Shown: one piece after another, positions 54,188 to 63,303 of the stretch
How the letters are laid out: each line of letters starts with the position of its first letter
How positions within the stretch are numbered: position 1 is the first letter of the stretch
Assembly (NCBI RefSeq): GCF_006539825.1
Contig: NZ_BJNT01000008.1
Coordinates: 121,500-185,499, forward strand
DNA length: 64,000 bases
Direction: 5' to 3'
Source: Corynebacterium variabile
GTDB lineage: Bacteria > Actinomycetota > Actinomycetes > Mycobacteriales > Mycobacteriaceae
Notes under the pieces: model-generated
What the model was told of the DNA's origin: nothing
The model's input: only the letters and a program-made list of their open reading frames with translations
Databases searched by the model: none
Made by a program: the position numbers and the translations under genes

Positions 54188-57100
54188 TGGAGCTGCTCCT
54201 CCGGCGCGCGGAGGACCCAGTCGCGGAACTGCTCGTCGGCGCTGGTGCGGTTCTCCTTGTAGTTCTCCACGACGCGGACGACATAGTCGTCCAGACCGGC
54301 GGAGGTCACCTTGTGACCGCGCAGCTTCTTGCCCCAGTCGGGGTGCATACCCAGCGCACCGCCGAGGTGCACCTGGAAGCCCTCGACCCGGTTGCCGTCG
54401 TCGTCGGTGACGATCTGCCCCTTCAGGCCGATGTCCGCGACCTGCGTACGGGCGCAGGAGTTCGGGCAGCCGTTGAGGCTGATCTTCAGCGGCACATCGA
54501 GGTCACCGAGCTTCTCCTCGAGCTGGTCGGCGAGACTGATCGCACGCTGCTTGGTGGTGACCAGGGCGAGCTTGCAGTACTCCAGACCGGTGCAGGAGAT
54601 GATGTCGCGGCGGAAGCTGGACGGCCTGGCCGAAAGTCCCTCCTTCTCCAGGGCCTCGGCGAGGTCGTCCACGGCGTCCTGTTCGAGGCCGAGGAAGATG
54701 AGCTCCTTGTCCGGGGTGGTGCGGATCTGCGTGATCCCGCGCTCCTCGGCGAGATCGGCGAGGCGCACGAGCTGGTCGCCTTCGGTATGGCCCACGGTCG
54801 GCTTGACGCCGACGTAGAACTTCCCGTCCCGTTGCTCGTGGACGCCGACGTGGTCGCGGTAGCCCGGCCAGACCTCCGGCTCGGGGCCGTCGATGAGCGT
54901 GTGACCGACGTAGTCTTCCTCGAGGATGCGGCGGAACTTCTCCACACCCCAGTCGGCGACGAGGAACTTCAGGCGGGCACGGTTACGCAGCTTGCGGTAG
55001 CCGTAGTCGCGGAAGATCCGGACGACACCGGCCCACACCTCCGGCACCTCGTCGAGGGGGACCCACACGCCGAGACGCTGGGCGAACATCGGGTTGGTCG
55101 ACAGGCCGCCACCGACCCAGAGGTCGAAGCCGGGGCCGTGCTCCGGGTGCTCGGAACCGATGAAGGAGACGTCCTGGATCTCGTGGGTGACGTCCTGGCG
55201 ACGGTTGCCCGAGATGGCGGTCTTGAACTTGCGGGGCAGGTTGGTGAACTCGTCCCTGGTGAGCCAGTTCTCCTTGATCTCACGGATCGCCGGGGTGGCG
55301 TCGATGATCTCGTCCTTGGAGACCCCTGCGACCGGGGACCCGAGGACGACGCGGGGCACGTCACCGCAGCCGAAGAAGGTGTCGAGGTTGACGGCGGCGA
55401 GCCGGTCCCAGATCTCCGGGACGTCCTCGATACGGATCCAGTGCAGCTGGATGTTCTGGCGGTCGGTGAAGTCGGCGGTGTTGCGGGCGAAGTCCGCGGA
55501 GATACCGCCGATGACGCGCAGCTGCTGCGGGGTGACCTGGCCGCCGTCGAGCCGGATGCGCATCATGAAGTAGCGGTCCTGCAGCTCGGCGTTGGTCAGG
55601 GTGCCGGTCTGCTCACCGTCCATGTCCTGACGACGCTGGGTGTACATACCGATCCACTTGAACCGGGGCGCGAGATCCTCGGGCGGGATCGAGTCGAAGC
55701 CCTCCTTGGCGTAGATCTCGCGGACGCGGTCGGCCACGGCGAGGCCGGCGTCCTCCTGCTTGATGCGCTCGTCACCGTTGAGCGGCTCTTTGCCGTCGAT
55801 GAGCCACTGGCCCTGCGGCTTCGGCGCCTTGCGGTCCTCCTTCTCCTCGTCGGTGAGGACCCTGGGAGCCGGCGGGGCGTCGGCGATGGCCTTCTCCAGA
55901 GCCGCGGTGGCCTTCTGGACGGCCTTGGAGGCCTTGAGTTCGTCCCAGCGGGCCTTGCGTGCCGCGGAGAAGAGGTCGGAGTTACCCGGTTCAGCTTCGG
56001 CGGCGGCCTCTGCCTTGAGGGTGGCGGCGGCGAACCCGTTCTGCGTCTCCTCGGCGGCGGCGAGGGCCTCACGTGCCTCGATGACGGCAGGGTCCTCGGC
56101 CGGAGTCTCAGGCTCGGCGGAGGTCTCGGGCTCGGCGGTGACGTCTGCCTCGGCCGCCGGCGCGGGCTCAGCGGGTGCTGCGGGTGTGGCGGGTGCGACA
56201 GCCTGGGCGGCGACGGTCGGAGCCGCACCGTGCAGCGCTGCGGCGGCAGCCACAGCCTGGGCGGCCTGCTGGGCGGCGGCGCGGGCGCTGCGGGCCGCCT
56301 CGGCGAGCAGGGTGTTGGTGGGGTCCGCTGCGGCGGCGCGTTCGGAGGCGTCAGCGGCGACCGCGAGCACCGAGGCACCCGAGCTGACCAGGGCGAGAGT
56401 GTCCTGGGTGAGCACGGGGGCGGAAGGTGTGGCGGCGGCGGCCGGAGCCGCCTGGGGACCCGGGACCTCGGCAGCGGCGGGGACTTCTGCGACCGGGGTC
56501 TCGGTGGAGGTCTCGGCGGCCGCATCCTCGGATTCCGCGGAACCGTCGGCGTCGTCGCCCTCGACCGCGGCCTTGCGGGCACGCTTGAGGGCACGGGCCG
56601 CCTTCTTCTGCGCCGCACGTGCACGTCGGGCGGCAGCGGACAGCTGCTTGTCGTCCGGGGCCGCTTCTGCAGCGGCCTCGGCGGCCTCCGTCGCAGATTC
56701 GGCGTCGGCAAGCTGACGCTCCGCATCGGCGATGGTGAGCGGACCGGCAGGTGCCGCGTCGGTGTCGTCGGTGTCGTCGGCGGCGTCGGTTGTGTCGGTC
56801 GCATCCTCGACATCATCGGCCGACGCGGTCTCCGGCGCAGCCGCCTCAGCTTCAGCGAGCGCCGTGGCGGCCTTCTGCACGGCCTTGGTCCCCTTCAGCT
56901 CGTCCCAGCGCGCCTTGCGGGCAGCGGCGAAGAGATTGGAGTTGCCCGGATCCGCCTCGGCAGCGGCATCCGCACGGACCGTGGCGGCGGTCAGCTCAGC
57001 CTGGGCATCCTCGAGACGCCGCAGTTCAGCGCGGGCGGCGTCGACCGGGGAGAGCTCTTCTGCAGGGGTGGCGTCCTCAGCGTCCTCCGGGGCATCCCCT

Positions 57101-57318
57101 GTCTCTTCGGACTCCAGAGCTTCCTCGGCCTTCTTCAGCGCGCGTGCGGCACGGCGCTGCGCGTTACGCGCCTCACGGAGCTCATCGGCGAGCTGGTCAT
57201 TGTCCGGGTCAGCCTTGGCGGCGTCGGCGGCGGACGTGGCTACCGCCGCAGCGTCTTCCTTGGCTGCGGCAGCCTTGCGGACCGCCTCACGGGAAGGCGA
57301 ATCGGTTGCCGTGGTCAT
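54184..57318 (-). CDS. cysI: Sulfite reductase with large N-terminal repeat extension
   Basis: The 1044-residue protein reduces sulfite to sulfide. The C-terminal part (about 497-1044, starting KAPKPQGQWLIDGKEPLN) is a complete ferredoxin-dependent sulfite reductase; the siroheme/[4Fe-4S] ligands are CTGLEYC and NGCPNSC. Residues 1-496 are an extra region absent from the usual enzyme of about 560 residues. It holds five helical repeats of about 55-65 residues with an (A/E)DPxN turn, joined by acidic or Ala/Pro-rich linkers. The frame is open throughout, and the MTTAT start matches the normal CysI N-terminus, so the repeats look inserted behind it. Confidence 0.93.
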   Translation of the reverse strand: MTTATDSPSREAVRKAAAAKEDAAAVATSAADAAKADPDNDQLADELREARNAQRRAARALKKAEEALESEETGDAPEDAEDATPAEELSPVDAARAELRRLEDAQAELTAATVRADAAAEADPGNSNLFAAARKARWDELKGTKAVQKAATALAEAEAAAPETASADDVEDATDTTDAADDTDDTDAAPAGPLTIADAERQLADAESATEAAEAAAEAAPDDKQLSAAARRARAAQKKAARALKRARKAAVEGDDADGSAESEDAAAETSTETPVAEVPAAAEVPGPQAAPAAAATPSAPVLTQDTLALVSSGASVLAVAADASERAAAADPTNTLLAEAARSARAAAQQAAQAVAAAAALHGAAPTVAAQAVAPATPAAPAEPAPAAEADVTAEPETSAEPETPAEDPAVIEAREALAAAEETQNGFAAATLKAEAAAEAEPGNSDLFSAARKARWDELKASKAVQKATAALEKAIADAPPAPRVLTDEEKEDRKAPKPQGQWLIDGKEPLNGDERIKQEDAGLAVADRVREIYAKEGFDSIPPEDLAPRFKWIGMYTQRRQDMDGEQTGTLTNAELQDRYFMMRIRLDGGQVTPQQLRVIGGISADFARNTADFTDRQNIQLHWIRIEDVPEIWDRLAAVNLDTFFGCGDVPRVVLGSPVAGVSKDEIIDATPAIREIKENWLTRDEFTNLPRKFKTAISGNRRQDVTHEIQDVSFIGSEHPEHGPGFDLWVGGGLSTNPMFAQRLGVWVPLDEVPEVWAGVVRIFRDYGYRKLRNRARLKFLVADWGVEKFRRILEEDYVGHTLIDGPEPEVWPGYRDHVGVHEQRDGKFYVGVKPTVGHTEGDQLVRLADLAEERGITQIRTTPDKELIFLGLEQDAVDDLAEALEKEGLSARPSSFRRDIISCTGLEYCKLALVTTKQRAISLADQLEEKLGDLDVPLKISLNGCPNSCARTQVADIGLKGQIVTDDDGNRVEGFQVHLGGALGMHPDWGKKLRGHKVTSAGLDDYVVRVVENYKENRTSADEQFRDWVLRAPEEQLQ
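55885..57288 (-). repeat. Five-copy protein repeat in the CysI extension
   Basis: Repeats correspond to residues about 11-67, 96-157, 198-252, 308-362 and 412-478. Each has a helix, a turn with DPDN, DPGN, PDD, DPTN or EPGN (near residues 37, 123, 220, 332, 443), then an Ala/Arg helix. Copies 2 and 5 are nearly identical over 37 residues (both contain ARKARWDELK and KAVQKA), while others are diverged. Confidence 0.85.
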
Positions 57319-57336
57319 AGGCCCCTTCTCTCTGCA

Positions 57337-57451
57337 CAGACAGTTCGGTCTAGCGGTCGTCGGCGTCCCACACTAGACCGCTCGGTACATATGCACAACG
57401 CAGGGACACCTCAATTCGGCTCCCCTTGCACTGAACAGACCACTCGGTCTA
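57337..57451. promoter_or_regulatory. Three McbR-like boxes between cysI and fpr
   Basis: CAGAC-N6-GTCTA at 57337-57352, TAGAC-N6-GTACA at 57374-57389, and CAGAC-N6-GTCTA at 57436-57451 match the McbR operator. They lie in the 270-base gap between divergent cysI and fpr, two near cysI and one about 140 bases before fpr. No gene is seen in this gap. Control by McbR is inferred. Confidence 0.78.
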
Positions 57452-57588
57452 TAGTCGGGGGCCGTCACACCTGTACCCGGTCTGCCCTGACCCCGAATCC
57501 CGATCGGTCTCACGCCGAGGGTTCCCGTTCAAGTCAGGGCAGACTAACGTGGAGGTACTGCCACTCAACGGATTGGACCAACGAAGTC

Positions 57589-59016
57589 ATGTCTGACAAC
57601 CGCCCGCTGCGCGTCGCCGTCATCGGATCCGGCCCTGCCGGCATCTACGCCTCCGATGCCCTGATGAAGTCCGGCCAGGACGTCTCCATCGACCTGTACG
57701 AGCGCATGCCCGCCCCGTTCGGACTGATCCGCTACGGCGTCGCCCCCGACCACCCGCGCATCAAGGGCATCATCAAGAGCCTCCACAAGGTTCTCGACAA
57801 GCCCCAGATCCGCCTGCTCGGCAACATCAACGTCGGCAAGGACATCACCCTCGATGACCTGAAGAAGTACTACGACGCCGTTATCTACGCCACCGGCGCC
57901 ACCGACGACCGCGACCTGAACATCCCCGGCGGCGAGCACACCATCGGCGCCGGCAAGTTCGTCGGTTTCTATGACGCCAACCCGCACTTCTCCGAGTCCT
58001 GGACCCAACCCGCCGAGTCCGTGGCCGTCATCGGCGTCGGCAACGTCGGCCTCGACATCGCCCGCGTCCTCGCCAAGACCGGCGAGGAGCTGCGCGTCAC
58101 CGAGATCCCGGACAACGTCTACGAGTCCCTCAAAGACAACCAGGCCAAGGAGGTCCACGTCTTCGGACGCCGCGGCCCTGCCCAGGCGAAGTTCACACCG
58201 CTGGAGCTCAAGGAGCTCAACCACTCCCCGACCATCGAGGTCGTCGTGGACCCGGAGGACATCGACTACGACGAGGCATCCATGGAGGCCCGCCACAACT
58301 CGAAAATCACCGACCAGGTCTGCACCATCCTCGAGAACTACGCCATCAACGACCCGAAGGGTGCCCCGCACAAGCTGTACCTGCACTTCTTCGAGTCTCC
58401 CGTCGAGGTCAAGACCGGCGCTGACGGCAAGGTCACCGGCCTCGTGACCGAGCGCACCGAGTACGCCGACGGCAAGGTCGTCGGCACCGGTAAGCTCACC
58501 GAGTGGCCGGTCGGCGACGTCTACCGCGCCGTCGGCTACAAGTCCGACCGCCCGGAGGACATCCCCTGGGACGAGAAGGAACTGGTCATCCCGAACGTCG
58601 GTGGCCGCGTCCTCACCGAGGGCCCGACCGCCGACGGCATCGCCGGCGTCCCCGGCTCCGCCGACCCGGAGGCCGAGCTGCGAGAGACCCTGCCCGGCGT
58701 CTACGCCACCGGCTGGGTGCGCCGTGGCCCGGTGGGCCTCATCGGCAACACCAAGGGCGATGCCAACCAGGCCGTCGCCAACCTGCTCGAGGACGCGGAG
58801 AAGGGCCTCGGGTTCACCCCGGAGGACGCCTCGGAGGAGGGCATCATCGAACTGTTGCACTCCCGCGGCATCAACTACTCCACCTGGGAAGGCTGGTACA
58901 ACCTCGACGCCCACGAGCGCGCCCTGGGCGAGGCCGAGGGCCGCGAGCGCAAGAAGGTCCGCGAGATCGAGGAGATGGTCCGGTACTCCTCCGGCGAGGC
59001 CCGCGTCGAGGCCTGA
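57589..59016 (+). CDS. fpr: Ferredoxin-NADP reductase (FprA type)
   Basis: The 475-residue flavoenzyme passes NADPH electrons to ferredoxin and hence to CysI. It resembles FprA/adrenodoxin reductase: FAD-binding VAVIGSGPAGIYASDALM, RYGVAPDHPRIKGI, NADP-binding VAVIGVGNVGLDIARVL, and the C-terminal YATGWVRRGPVGLIGNTKGD. The position divergent from cysI is the known fpr2 location in Corynebacterium. ATG 57589 was chosen by homology; the longer open frame upstream runs antisense to cysI. Confidence 0.94.
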   Translation: MSDNRPLRVAVIGSGPAGIYASDALMKSGQDVSIDLYERMPAPFGLIRYGVAPDHPRIKGIIKSLHKVLDKPQIRLLGNINVGKDITLDDLKKYYDAVIYATGATDDRDLNIPGGEHTIGAGKFVGFYDANPHFSESWTQPAESVAVIGVGNVGLDIARVLAKTGEELRVTEIPDNVYESLKDNQAKEVHVFGRRGPAQAKFTPLELKELNHSPTIEVVVDPEDIDYDEASMEARHNSKITDQVCTILENYAINDPKGAPHKLYLHFFESPVEVKTGADGKVTGLVTERTEYADGKVVGTGKLTEWPVGDVYRAVGYKSDRPEDIPWDEKELVIPNVGGRVLTEGPTADGIAGVPGSADPEAELRETLPGVYATGWVRRGPVGLIGNTKGDANQAVANLLEDAEKGLGFTPEDASEEGIIELLHSRGINYSTWEGWYNLDAHERALGEAEGRERKKVREIEEMVRYSSGEARVEA

Positions 59017-59031
59017 TCTCCCCCGCCCTTC

Positions 59032-59084
59032 AGAAGTCCCCAGGCTCCCCGGTTTCCGGGAGTGCCTGGGGACTTCTTTTTTCT
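59032..59084 (+). terminator. Strong Rho-independent terminator of fpr
   Basis: AGAAGTCCCCAGGC (59032-59045) pairs with GCCTGGGGACTTCT (59064-59077), with an inner CCC/GGG extension, and is followed by TTTTT. It is the best intrinsic terminator in the window. Confidence 0.93.
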
Positions 59085-59126
59085 GTCGGACGCTGTCTAC
59101 TGTCCAGCCCCACCCTTGTCTTCCTT

Positions 59127-59951
59127 CTAACCGGATACGAGGCCCAGCAGCTCCACACGCCAGTCTTCGGCGTCATAGCTCTGGTGTGCGTCCAGACTCC
59201 GCAGGGACAGGGAATCCGGAGCGCACACCACGTCCCCGTCAGCACAGGCATCGATAATGACCGACGCCCACTCCTCCGGCAGCAGCGCATCCGTCGCCCC
59301 GGAACGGATCCCCACACCCTTCGCCACCTGGGCGATGCCTTCACTGGACACCGTACCGTACTCCGGCAGTCCCCGGACATTGTCGTCAGCCATCTTGTCG
59401 CCGTCCCCGATGAGGACGCCCGCCACGATCTGCCCGGTCGGCCCCAGCGCCTCCAGTGCGCGGTGCATCGCCATGGCTCCCTGGGAGTATCCGGCGACGA
59501 CGATTGTCGCGTCCTCCCCGCATTCCTCGATGGTGTCCGTGATGAGCCGCTCCGCGGCGTCCGCCCCCTCGGACACCGACGCGAGAAACTCCGACCAGGC
59601 CTGGCGGTCGGCACCCTGGGGAACGGCGCGTGCCGGATACTCCACCGCCCGCAGGTTCACCGTGGCGTCCTCCGCAAGATCGTCGCGGAGATTCCGGTAG
59701 GTGTCTGCCACGATGCTGCCGACCCCGTCGTCGGCGATGAGGTCGGTCTCGGCGTCCACCTCCCGCTGTCCGGACCCCGCCGCACCGAGGAACTCCACGT
59801 CCGCGCAGGTGGATGCGGCACCGTCGGAACCCCCCCCCCGCCCGCCGATGCCCACGACGAGCGCCAGGGCGAGAACGACGACCAGGACGACAGCGGCAGC
59901 CCCAGTCAGCCAGGGGCGACGCTTGTGCGGCGGGAAAGATGAGTGCGGCAT
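59127..59951 (-). CDS. Membrane-anchored cutinase-family hydrolase
   Basis: The 274-residue protein has an N-terminal membrane helix (about residues 18-37) and an extracytoplasmic alpha/beta hydrolase domain. The cutinase nucleophile motif is VVAGYSQGAMAM; CADVEFLGAAGSGQ and the Cys pair near CADGDVVCAPDSL follow the cutinase pattern, and HQSYD near the end supplies the His. In the family these enzymes cleave esters; in mycolate bacteria some act on envelope lipids. A G10 tract lies just after the anchor. ATG 59951 is the chosen start. Confidence 0.85.
   Translation of the reverse strand: MPHSSFPPHKRRPWLTGAAAVVLVVVLALALVVGIGGRGGGSDGAASTCADVEFLGAAGSGQREVDAETDLIADDGVGSIVADTYRNLRDDLAEDATVNLRAVEYPARAVPQGADRQAWSEFLASVSEGADAAERLITDTIEECGEDATIVVAGYSQGAMAMHRALEALGPTGQIVAGVLIGDGDKMADDNVRGLPEYGTVSSEGIAQVAKGVGIRSGATDALLPEEWASVIIDACADGDVVCAPDSLSLRSLDAHQSYDAEDWRVELLGLVSG
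59830..59839 (-). repeat. G10 homopolymer within the cutinase gene
   Basis: Ten consecutive G on the coding strand encode part of a Gly-rich linker directly after the membrane helix (RGGGS). Slippage by one or two bases would truncate the enzyme domain. Confidence 0.75.
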
Positions 59952-60117
59952 GGGGGCGCGCAGCGGTCCTTGGGGTGACGTCGGGAAAGTGGAGTCAGAA
60001 TACCGGATCACCGGGTTAGTTCACTGTCAAAATAGTTTCCCACCTGCGGAAACAACAAAGGCGGAAAATCCTGCATCCCGCCACAGGGACCCCCGTCAGC
60101 CGACTATCCTGTACGCC

Positions 60118-60669
60118 ATGACCGATAGCCAGGAGACCTCCTCCGAGACCCCCGAAGTCCACATCACCGGCAAGCAGCTGCTCGCCATGCAGCCGAGCCA
60201 GGTCCATGCGCTGTACAAGCTGCGCGTGGACACGTTCGTCAACGAACAGCACACCACCTTCGCCGAGATCGACGATGCTGACGCGGAGCCCGGAACCCAC
60301 CACGTCCTCGCCTACGTCCACCCCGGCCACGCTCCGGACTACCGCTGGGGCACCCCGGACCCGGGCTCCCCGCTGCGCCTCGTCGGCACCGCCCGCATCT
60401 TCGGCCCGGCCGAGGAGCAGCAGGTCGGACGCCTCGCCGTCCTCCCCGAGTTCCGCGGTTTCGGCATCGCCCGACAGATCGTGGACGCTACCCTCGAGGT
60501 CGCCCGCGGCCGCGCCGCCGCCCTCGACCCGGTGACCCAGACCGCCATCGTCAAGATCGACGCCCAGGTCGCCACCCAGCCCTTCTACGCCTCCTACGGA
60601 TTCGAGCCCGTCGGTGAGCCCTTCACCGTCGAGGGCATCGAGCACCAGGAGATGCACCTCACGCTCTAG
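60118..60669 (+). CDS. GNAT-family acetyltransferase (ElaA-like)
   Basis: The 183-residue protein has the ElaA-like pattern: [20 protein letters not shown], the [10 protein letters not shown] strand, motif [21 protein letters not shown] with the acetyl-CoA turn, and a C-terminal [19 protein letters not shown]. Substrate unknown. TATCCT (60105-60110) lies seven bases before the ATG, predicting a leaderless mRNA. TrhO follows. Confidence 0.85.
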   Translation: MTDSQETSSETPEVHITGKQLLAMQPSQVHALYKLRVDTFVNEQHTTFAEIDDADAEPGTHHVLAYVHPGHAPDYRWGTPDPGSPLRLVGTARIFGPAEEQQVGRLAVLPEFRGFGIARQIVDATLEVARGRAAALDPVTQTAIVKIDAQVATQPFYASYGFEPVGEPFTVEGIEHQEMHLTL

Positions 60670-60691
60670 GCACCGCCTACACTCATCAGAC

Positions 60692-61630
60692 GTGAGTGAA
60701 TCCCGCATCCTCCTGTACTACCGCTTCACCCCGGTCGCCGACCCGACCGCGGTGATGCTCTGGCAGCGCACCCTGTGCGAGTCCCTGGGCCTGCGTGGGC
60801 GAATCATCATCAGCCGCGACGGCATCAACGGCACCGTCGGCGGTGCCCTGGCATCAGTCAAGACCTACATCCGCCGCACCCGCGAGTACCCGGGATTCCA
60901 TGACATGGAGTTCAAGTGGTCCGCCGGCTCCGCCGAGGACTTCCCGAAACTGTCGGTGAAGGTCCGCGACGAGATCGTCACCTTCGGCGCCGCCGACGAC
61001 CTGGAGGTCGACGAGCACGGTGTGGTCGGTGGCGGCGTCCACCTGAGTCCCACCCAGGTCAACGACCTGGTCGCCCAGCGCGGCGACGAGGTCGTCTTCT
61101 TCGACGGCCGCAACGCCATGGAGGCGGCGATCGGCCGGTTCCGCAACGCCGTCGTGCCGGACGCCACCACCACCCGAGACTTCCTCGCCGAACTGGACTC
61201 GGGCAGATACGACGAGCTCAAGGACCGCCCGGTGGTCACCTACTGCACCGGCGGCGTGCGCTGCGAGGTCCTCAGCAAACTCATGGTCGACCGTGGTTTC
61301 GGCGAGATCTACCAGCTCGACGGCGGTATCGTCCGCTACGGCGAACAGTTCGGGGACGCCGGCCTCTGGGAAGGCTCGCTGTACGTCTTCGACCGCCGGA
61401 TGCACGTCGAGTTCAGCGAGGACGCCGCACAGATCGGCCACTGCATCCACTGTGGCGAGCCGACGAACACCTACCGCAACTGCATCAACGGCGACTGCCG
61501 GGACATGGTGCTCATCTGCGACGACTGTGTCGCAGACCCGTCAACCGCGCACTGCGGACGTCAGGAGTGCCGGGAGTACGCGAGCACTGCCGCAGCGGCC
61601 GTCAACGGTTCGACGATCACGTCCGGATAG
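60692..61630 (+). CDS. trhO: tRNA uridine hydroxylase TrhO (rhodanese-related)
   Basis: TrhO hydroxylates uridine-34 of certain tRNAs. The 312-residue protein has an N-terminal acylphosphatase-like domain ([22 protein letters not shown]), a rhodanese domain with active site [10 protein letters not shown], and a Cys-rich C-terminus ([24 protein letters not shown]). TACACT (60678-60683) lies eight bases before GTG 60692. The 3' end overlaps the convergent racemase-like gene by about 70 bases. Confidence 0.9.
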   Translation: MSESRILLYYRFTPVADPTAVMLWQRTLCESLGLRGRIIISRDGINGTVGGALASVKTYIRRTREYPGFHDMEFKWSAGSAEDFPKLSVKVRDEIVTFGAADDLEVDEHGVVGGGVHLSPTQVNDLVAQRGDEVVFFDGRNAMEAAIGRFRNAVVPDATTTRDFLAELDSGRYDELKDRPVVTYCTGGVRCEVLSKLMVDRGFGEIYQLDGGIVRYGEQFGDAGLWEGSLYVFDRRMHVEFSEDAAQIGHCIHCGEPTNTYRNCINGDCRDMVLICDDCVADPSTAHCGRQECREYASTAAAAVNGSTITSG

Positions 61631-62148
61631 TGTCCTGCCAGGTCCGCTGCAGCGTCACTGAGTGGCCCGCCACCGATGACGACGCGCTGTGCACCCGCCG
61701 CCAGGCGCCGCCAGACCACCGCGTCCAGCTCCTCCCGGCACGCCTCCGGATCCTCGGCCAGCATCAACGGATCCGTGGTCGTCAGTTCGACCCCGGTGAA
61801 CAGGTCTGCGACACCGGCCCGGTCCACCAGCCCGCAGATCGCCTCGGCAAGGTCCGGTGTGGTCGTGGCGAGCGCGAACCGGCGTCCTCCCGCGGCCGCG
61901 GCCTGCACCGCCGCCTCGCCGATCCCGGTCACCCGGTAACCGGCGTCCCGCAGCTCGGGGACGCCGGGGTCACCGAATGCGGCGACGACCACCATCGGGG
62001 CACCCTCCGGAGCATGCACCAGGTCCTGCACCAGTGCGACGGCATGCCTGGTGGCATCGGCCAGCGCTTCCGGACCGGTGATCATCGCCGTGGTCGCACG
62101 GTCGGTGTTCGGGTTGACCAGGACCACGTCCGGACTCTGCTCTGACAT
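61561..62148 (-). CDS. Asp/Glu/hydantoin racemase-like protein lacking catalytic Cys
   Basis: The 195-residue protein has the racemase fold marks [14 protein letters not shown] and [15 protein letters not shown]. The two catalytic cysteines of active members (normally in ACFGDPG and in a GCTG-type loop) are Ala and Gly here ([15 protein letters not shown]). It therefore probably does not racemise by the two-Cys mechanism. Function unknown. It overlaps trhO by about 70 bases, tail to tail, and is divergent from the lipoprotein gene. Confidence 0.75.
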   Translation of the reverse strand: MSEQSPDVVLVNPNTDRATTAMITGPEALADATRHAVALVQDLVHAPEGAPMVVVAAFGDPGVPELRDAGYRVTGIGEAAVQAAAAGGRRFALATTTPDLAEAICGLVDRAGVADLFTGVELTTTDPLMLAEDPEACREELDAVVWRRLAAGAQRVVIGGGPLSDAAADLAGHYPDVIVEPLTAAAAVLAYSRHS

Positions 62149-62191
62149 TCGTATGATGGTAGCCGGACGTTCGACATTTCCGGAGGATCAC

Positions 62192-62917
62192 ATGCGACAC
62201 CCGCGCACCGCTGCCCTGCTCACCGGCGGAGCACTGCTGCTCACCGTGAGCGCCTGCGCCGACGAAGCGGTGTTCAGCAGTTCTGTCTCCGAGGAGACCG
62301 ACGCAGCCGCCGCCGGCATCTCGGTGCCTGCGGACGCCTCGATCTTCCGTTCCTCCGCCACCGGCCCGGAACACCTGAACTACATGGCCGAGGACGACGA
62401 CCCGATGGCCTTCGTCGACCCTGACCTGCTCGACGATGACGGAAAGCTGCCCGAGGGCATGACCGTCACCGAGGCGCAGTCCCTCCAGGTGCTCTCGCAG
62501 CTCCAGGACCTGCTCACCGACCGGAAGCTCAAGCTCTACGAGGTGGGGACGGTGCGGGTCTACCTTGCCGCGGACGGACGTGACGGCGCGGACTTCGACG
62601 GATGGGAACGGGCATACCGCCGCTACTTCGCCAACATCGACCGGGACACCGGCCGGTCGCTGCTCGAGGAGCCGGTGGAGACGACCTCGGCGTCGGCGGG
62701 CAGCTCCGCGTCTGAATCTGCGTCTGAGTCTGCGCCGCAGGAGCCGACGGAGTCGTCAACGGAGACAACCACCCCGGAGGAGTCCCCGATCAGTGAGCTC
62801 TACCCGGGGACGGACAACCGCACCCGGCCGACGATAGTCACCGTGGGCGTCGCCCAGCAGCCGGTCGAAGGCTGGCTGGTGCAGGTCGAAATCGAGGCCG
62901 TGCACGGCGAAAGCTAG
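62192..62917 (+). CDS. Secreted lipoprotein of unknown function
   Basis: The 241-residue protein has a signal peptide with lipobox LTVSAC (Cys about residue 21). The mature part has a conserved-looking middle (about 80-150: SQLQDLLTDRKLKLYEVGTV), a low-complexity Ser/Glu/Thr linker (about 165-200), and a C-terminal strand region (PTIVTVGVAQQPVEGWLVQV). CGGAGGATCAC precedes the ATG. No known family is recognised. It is convergent with the VOC gene, overlapping four bases. Confidence 0.78.
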   Translation: MRHPRTAALLTGGALLLTVSACADEAVFSSSVSEETDAAAAGISVPADASIFRSSATGPEHLNYMAEDDDPMAFVDPDLLDDDGKLPEGMTVTEAQSLQVLSQLQDLLTDRKLKLYEVGTVRVYLAADGRDGADFDGWERAYRRYFANIDRDTGRSLLEEPVETTSASAGSSASESASESAPQEPTESSTETTTPEESPISELYPGTDNRTRPTIVTVGVAQQPVEGWLVQVEIEAVHGES

Positions 62918-63279
62918 GTCTCTGCCGGCGGTTCCCACAGTTCGACCGGCAGCCCCTCCGGGTCGGTGACCCGGGCGAACCGACCGATCTCGGTGTCCCA
63001 TTCCTCCCGGGTCTCCACCTCGATACCGGCTGCCCTCAGCGTGCCGATGAGACCGGCGAGGTCCACGACACGCAGGTTGAGCATGAATGGCTGGTTCGCC
63101 GGGAAATAGTCACTGTCGGCCGGGAATGGTGCGAGCACGGTCATCCCCGCCTCCTGTGACCACACTGCGTCCTGCCCCGCGTCGACCCCGAGATGCTCCC
63201 GGTACCACGCCGCGCGTGCCTCCGGATCAGCGCTCCGGAAGAAGAGTCCGCCAATTCCCACTGGCCCTGACCTGTTCAT
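62914..63279 (-). CDS. VOC-superfamily (glyoxalase/bleomycin-resistance-like) protein
   Basis: The 121-residue single-domain protein has the VOC repeat pattern: GLFFRSADPEARAAWYREHL at the N-terminus and FARVTDPEGLPVELWEPP at the C-terminus, the latter with the Glu that often binds metal. Enzymatic or binding role cannot be chosen. A CATAGTAT sequence eight bases before the start suggests a leaderless mRNA. Confidence 0.85.
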   Translation of the reverse strand: MNRSGPVGIGGLFFRSADPEARAAWYREHLGVDAGQDAVWSQEAGMTVLAPFPADSDYFPANQPFMLNLRVVDLAGLIGTLRAAGIEVETREEWDTEIGRFARVTDPEGLPVELWEPPAET

Positions 63280-63303
63280 GGACAGATACTATGCCACGAC
63301 CTG

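Noticed and set aside
54313..57588. A very long open frame on the plus strand opposite cysI, in frame with fpr (over 1500 codons with fpr).
   Set aside because: It is antisense to a well-supported cysI, has Val/Gly/Leu-rich sequence without domains, and contains the cysI/fpr regulatory gap. It arises from codon bias in high-GC DNA; fpr starts at 57589.
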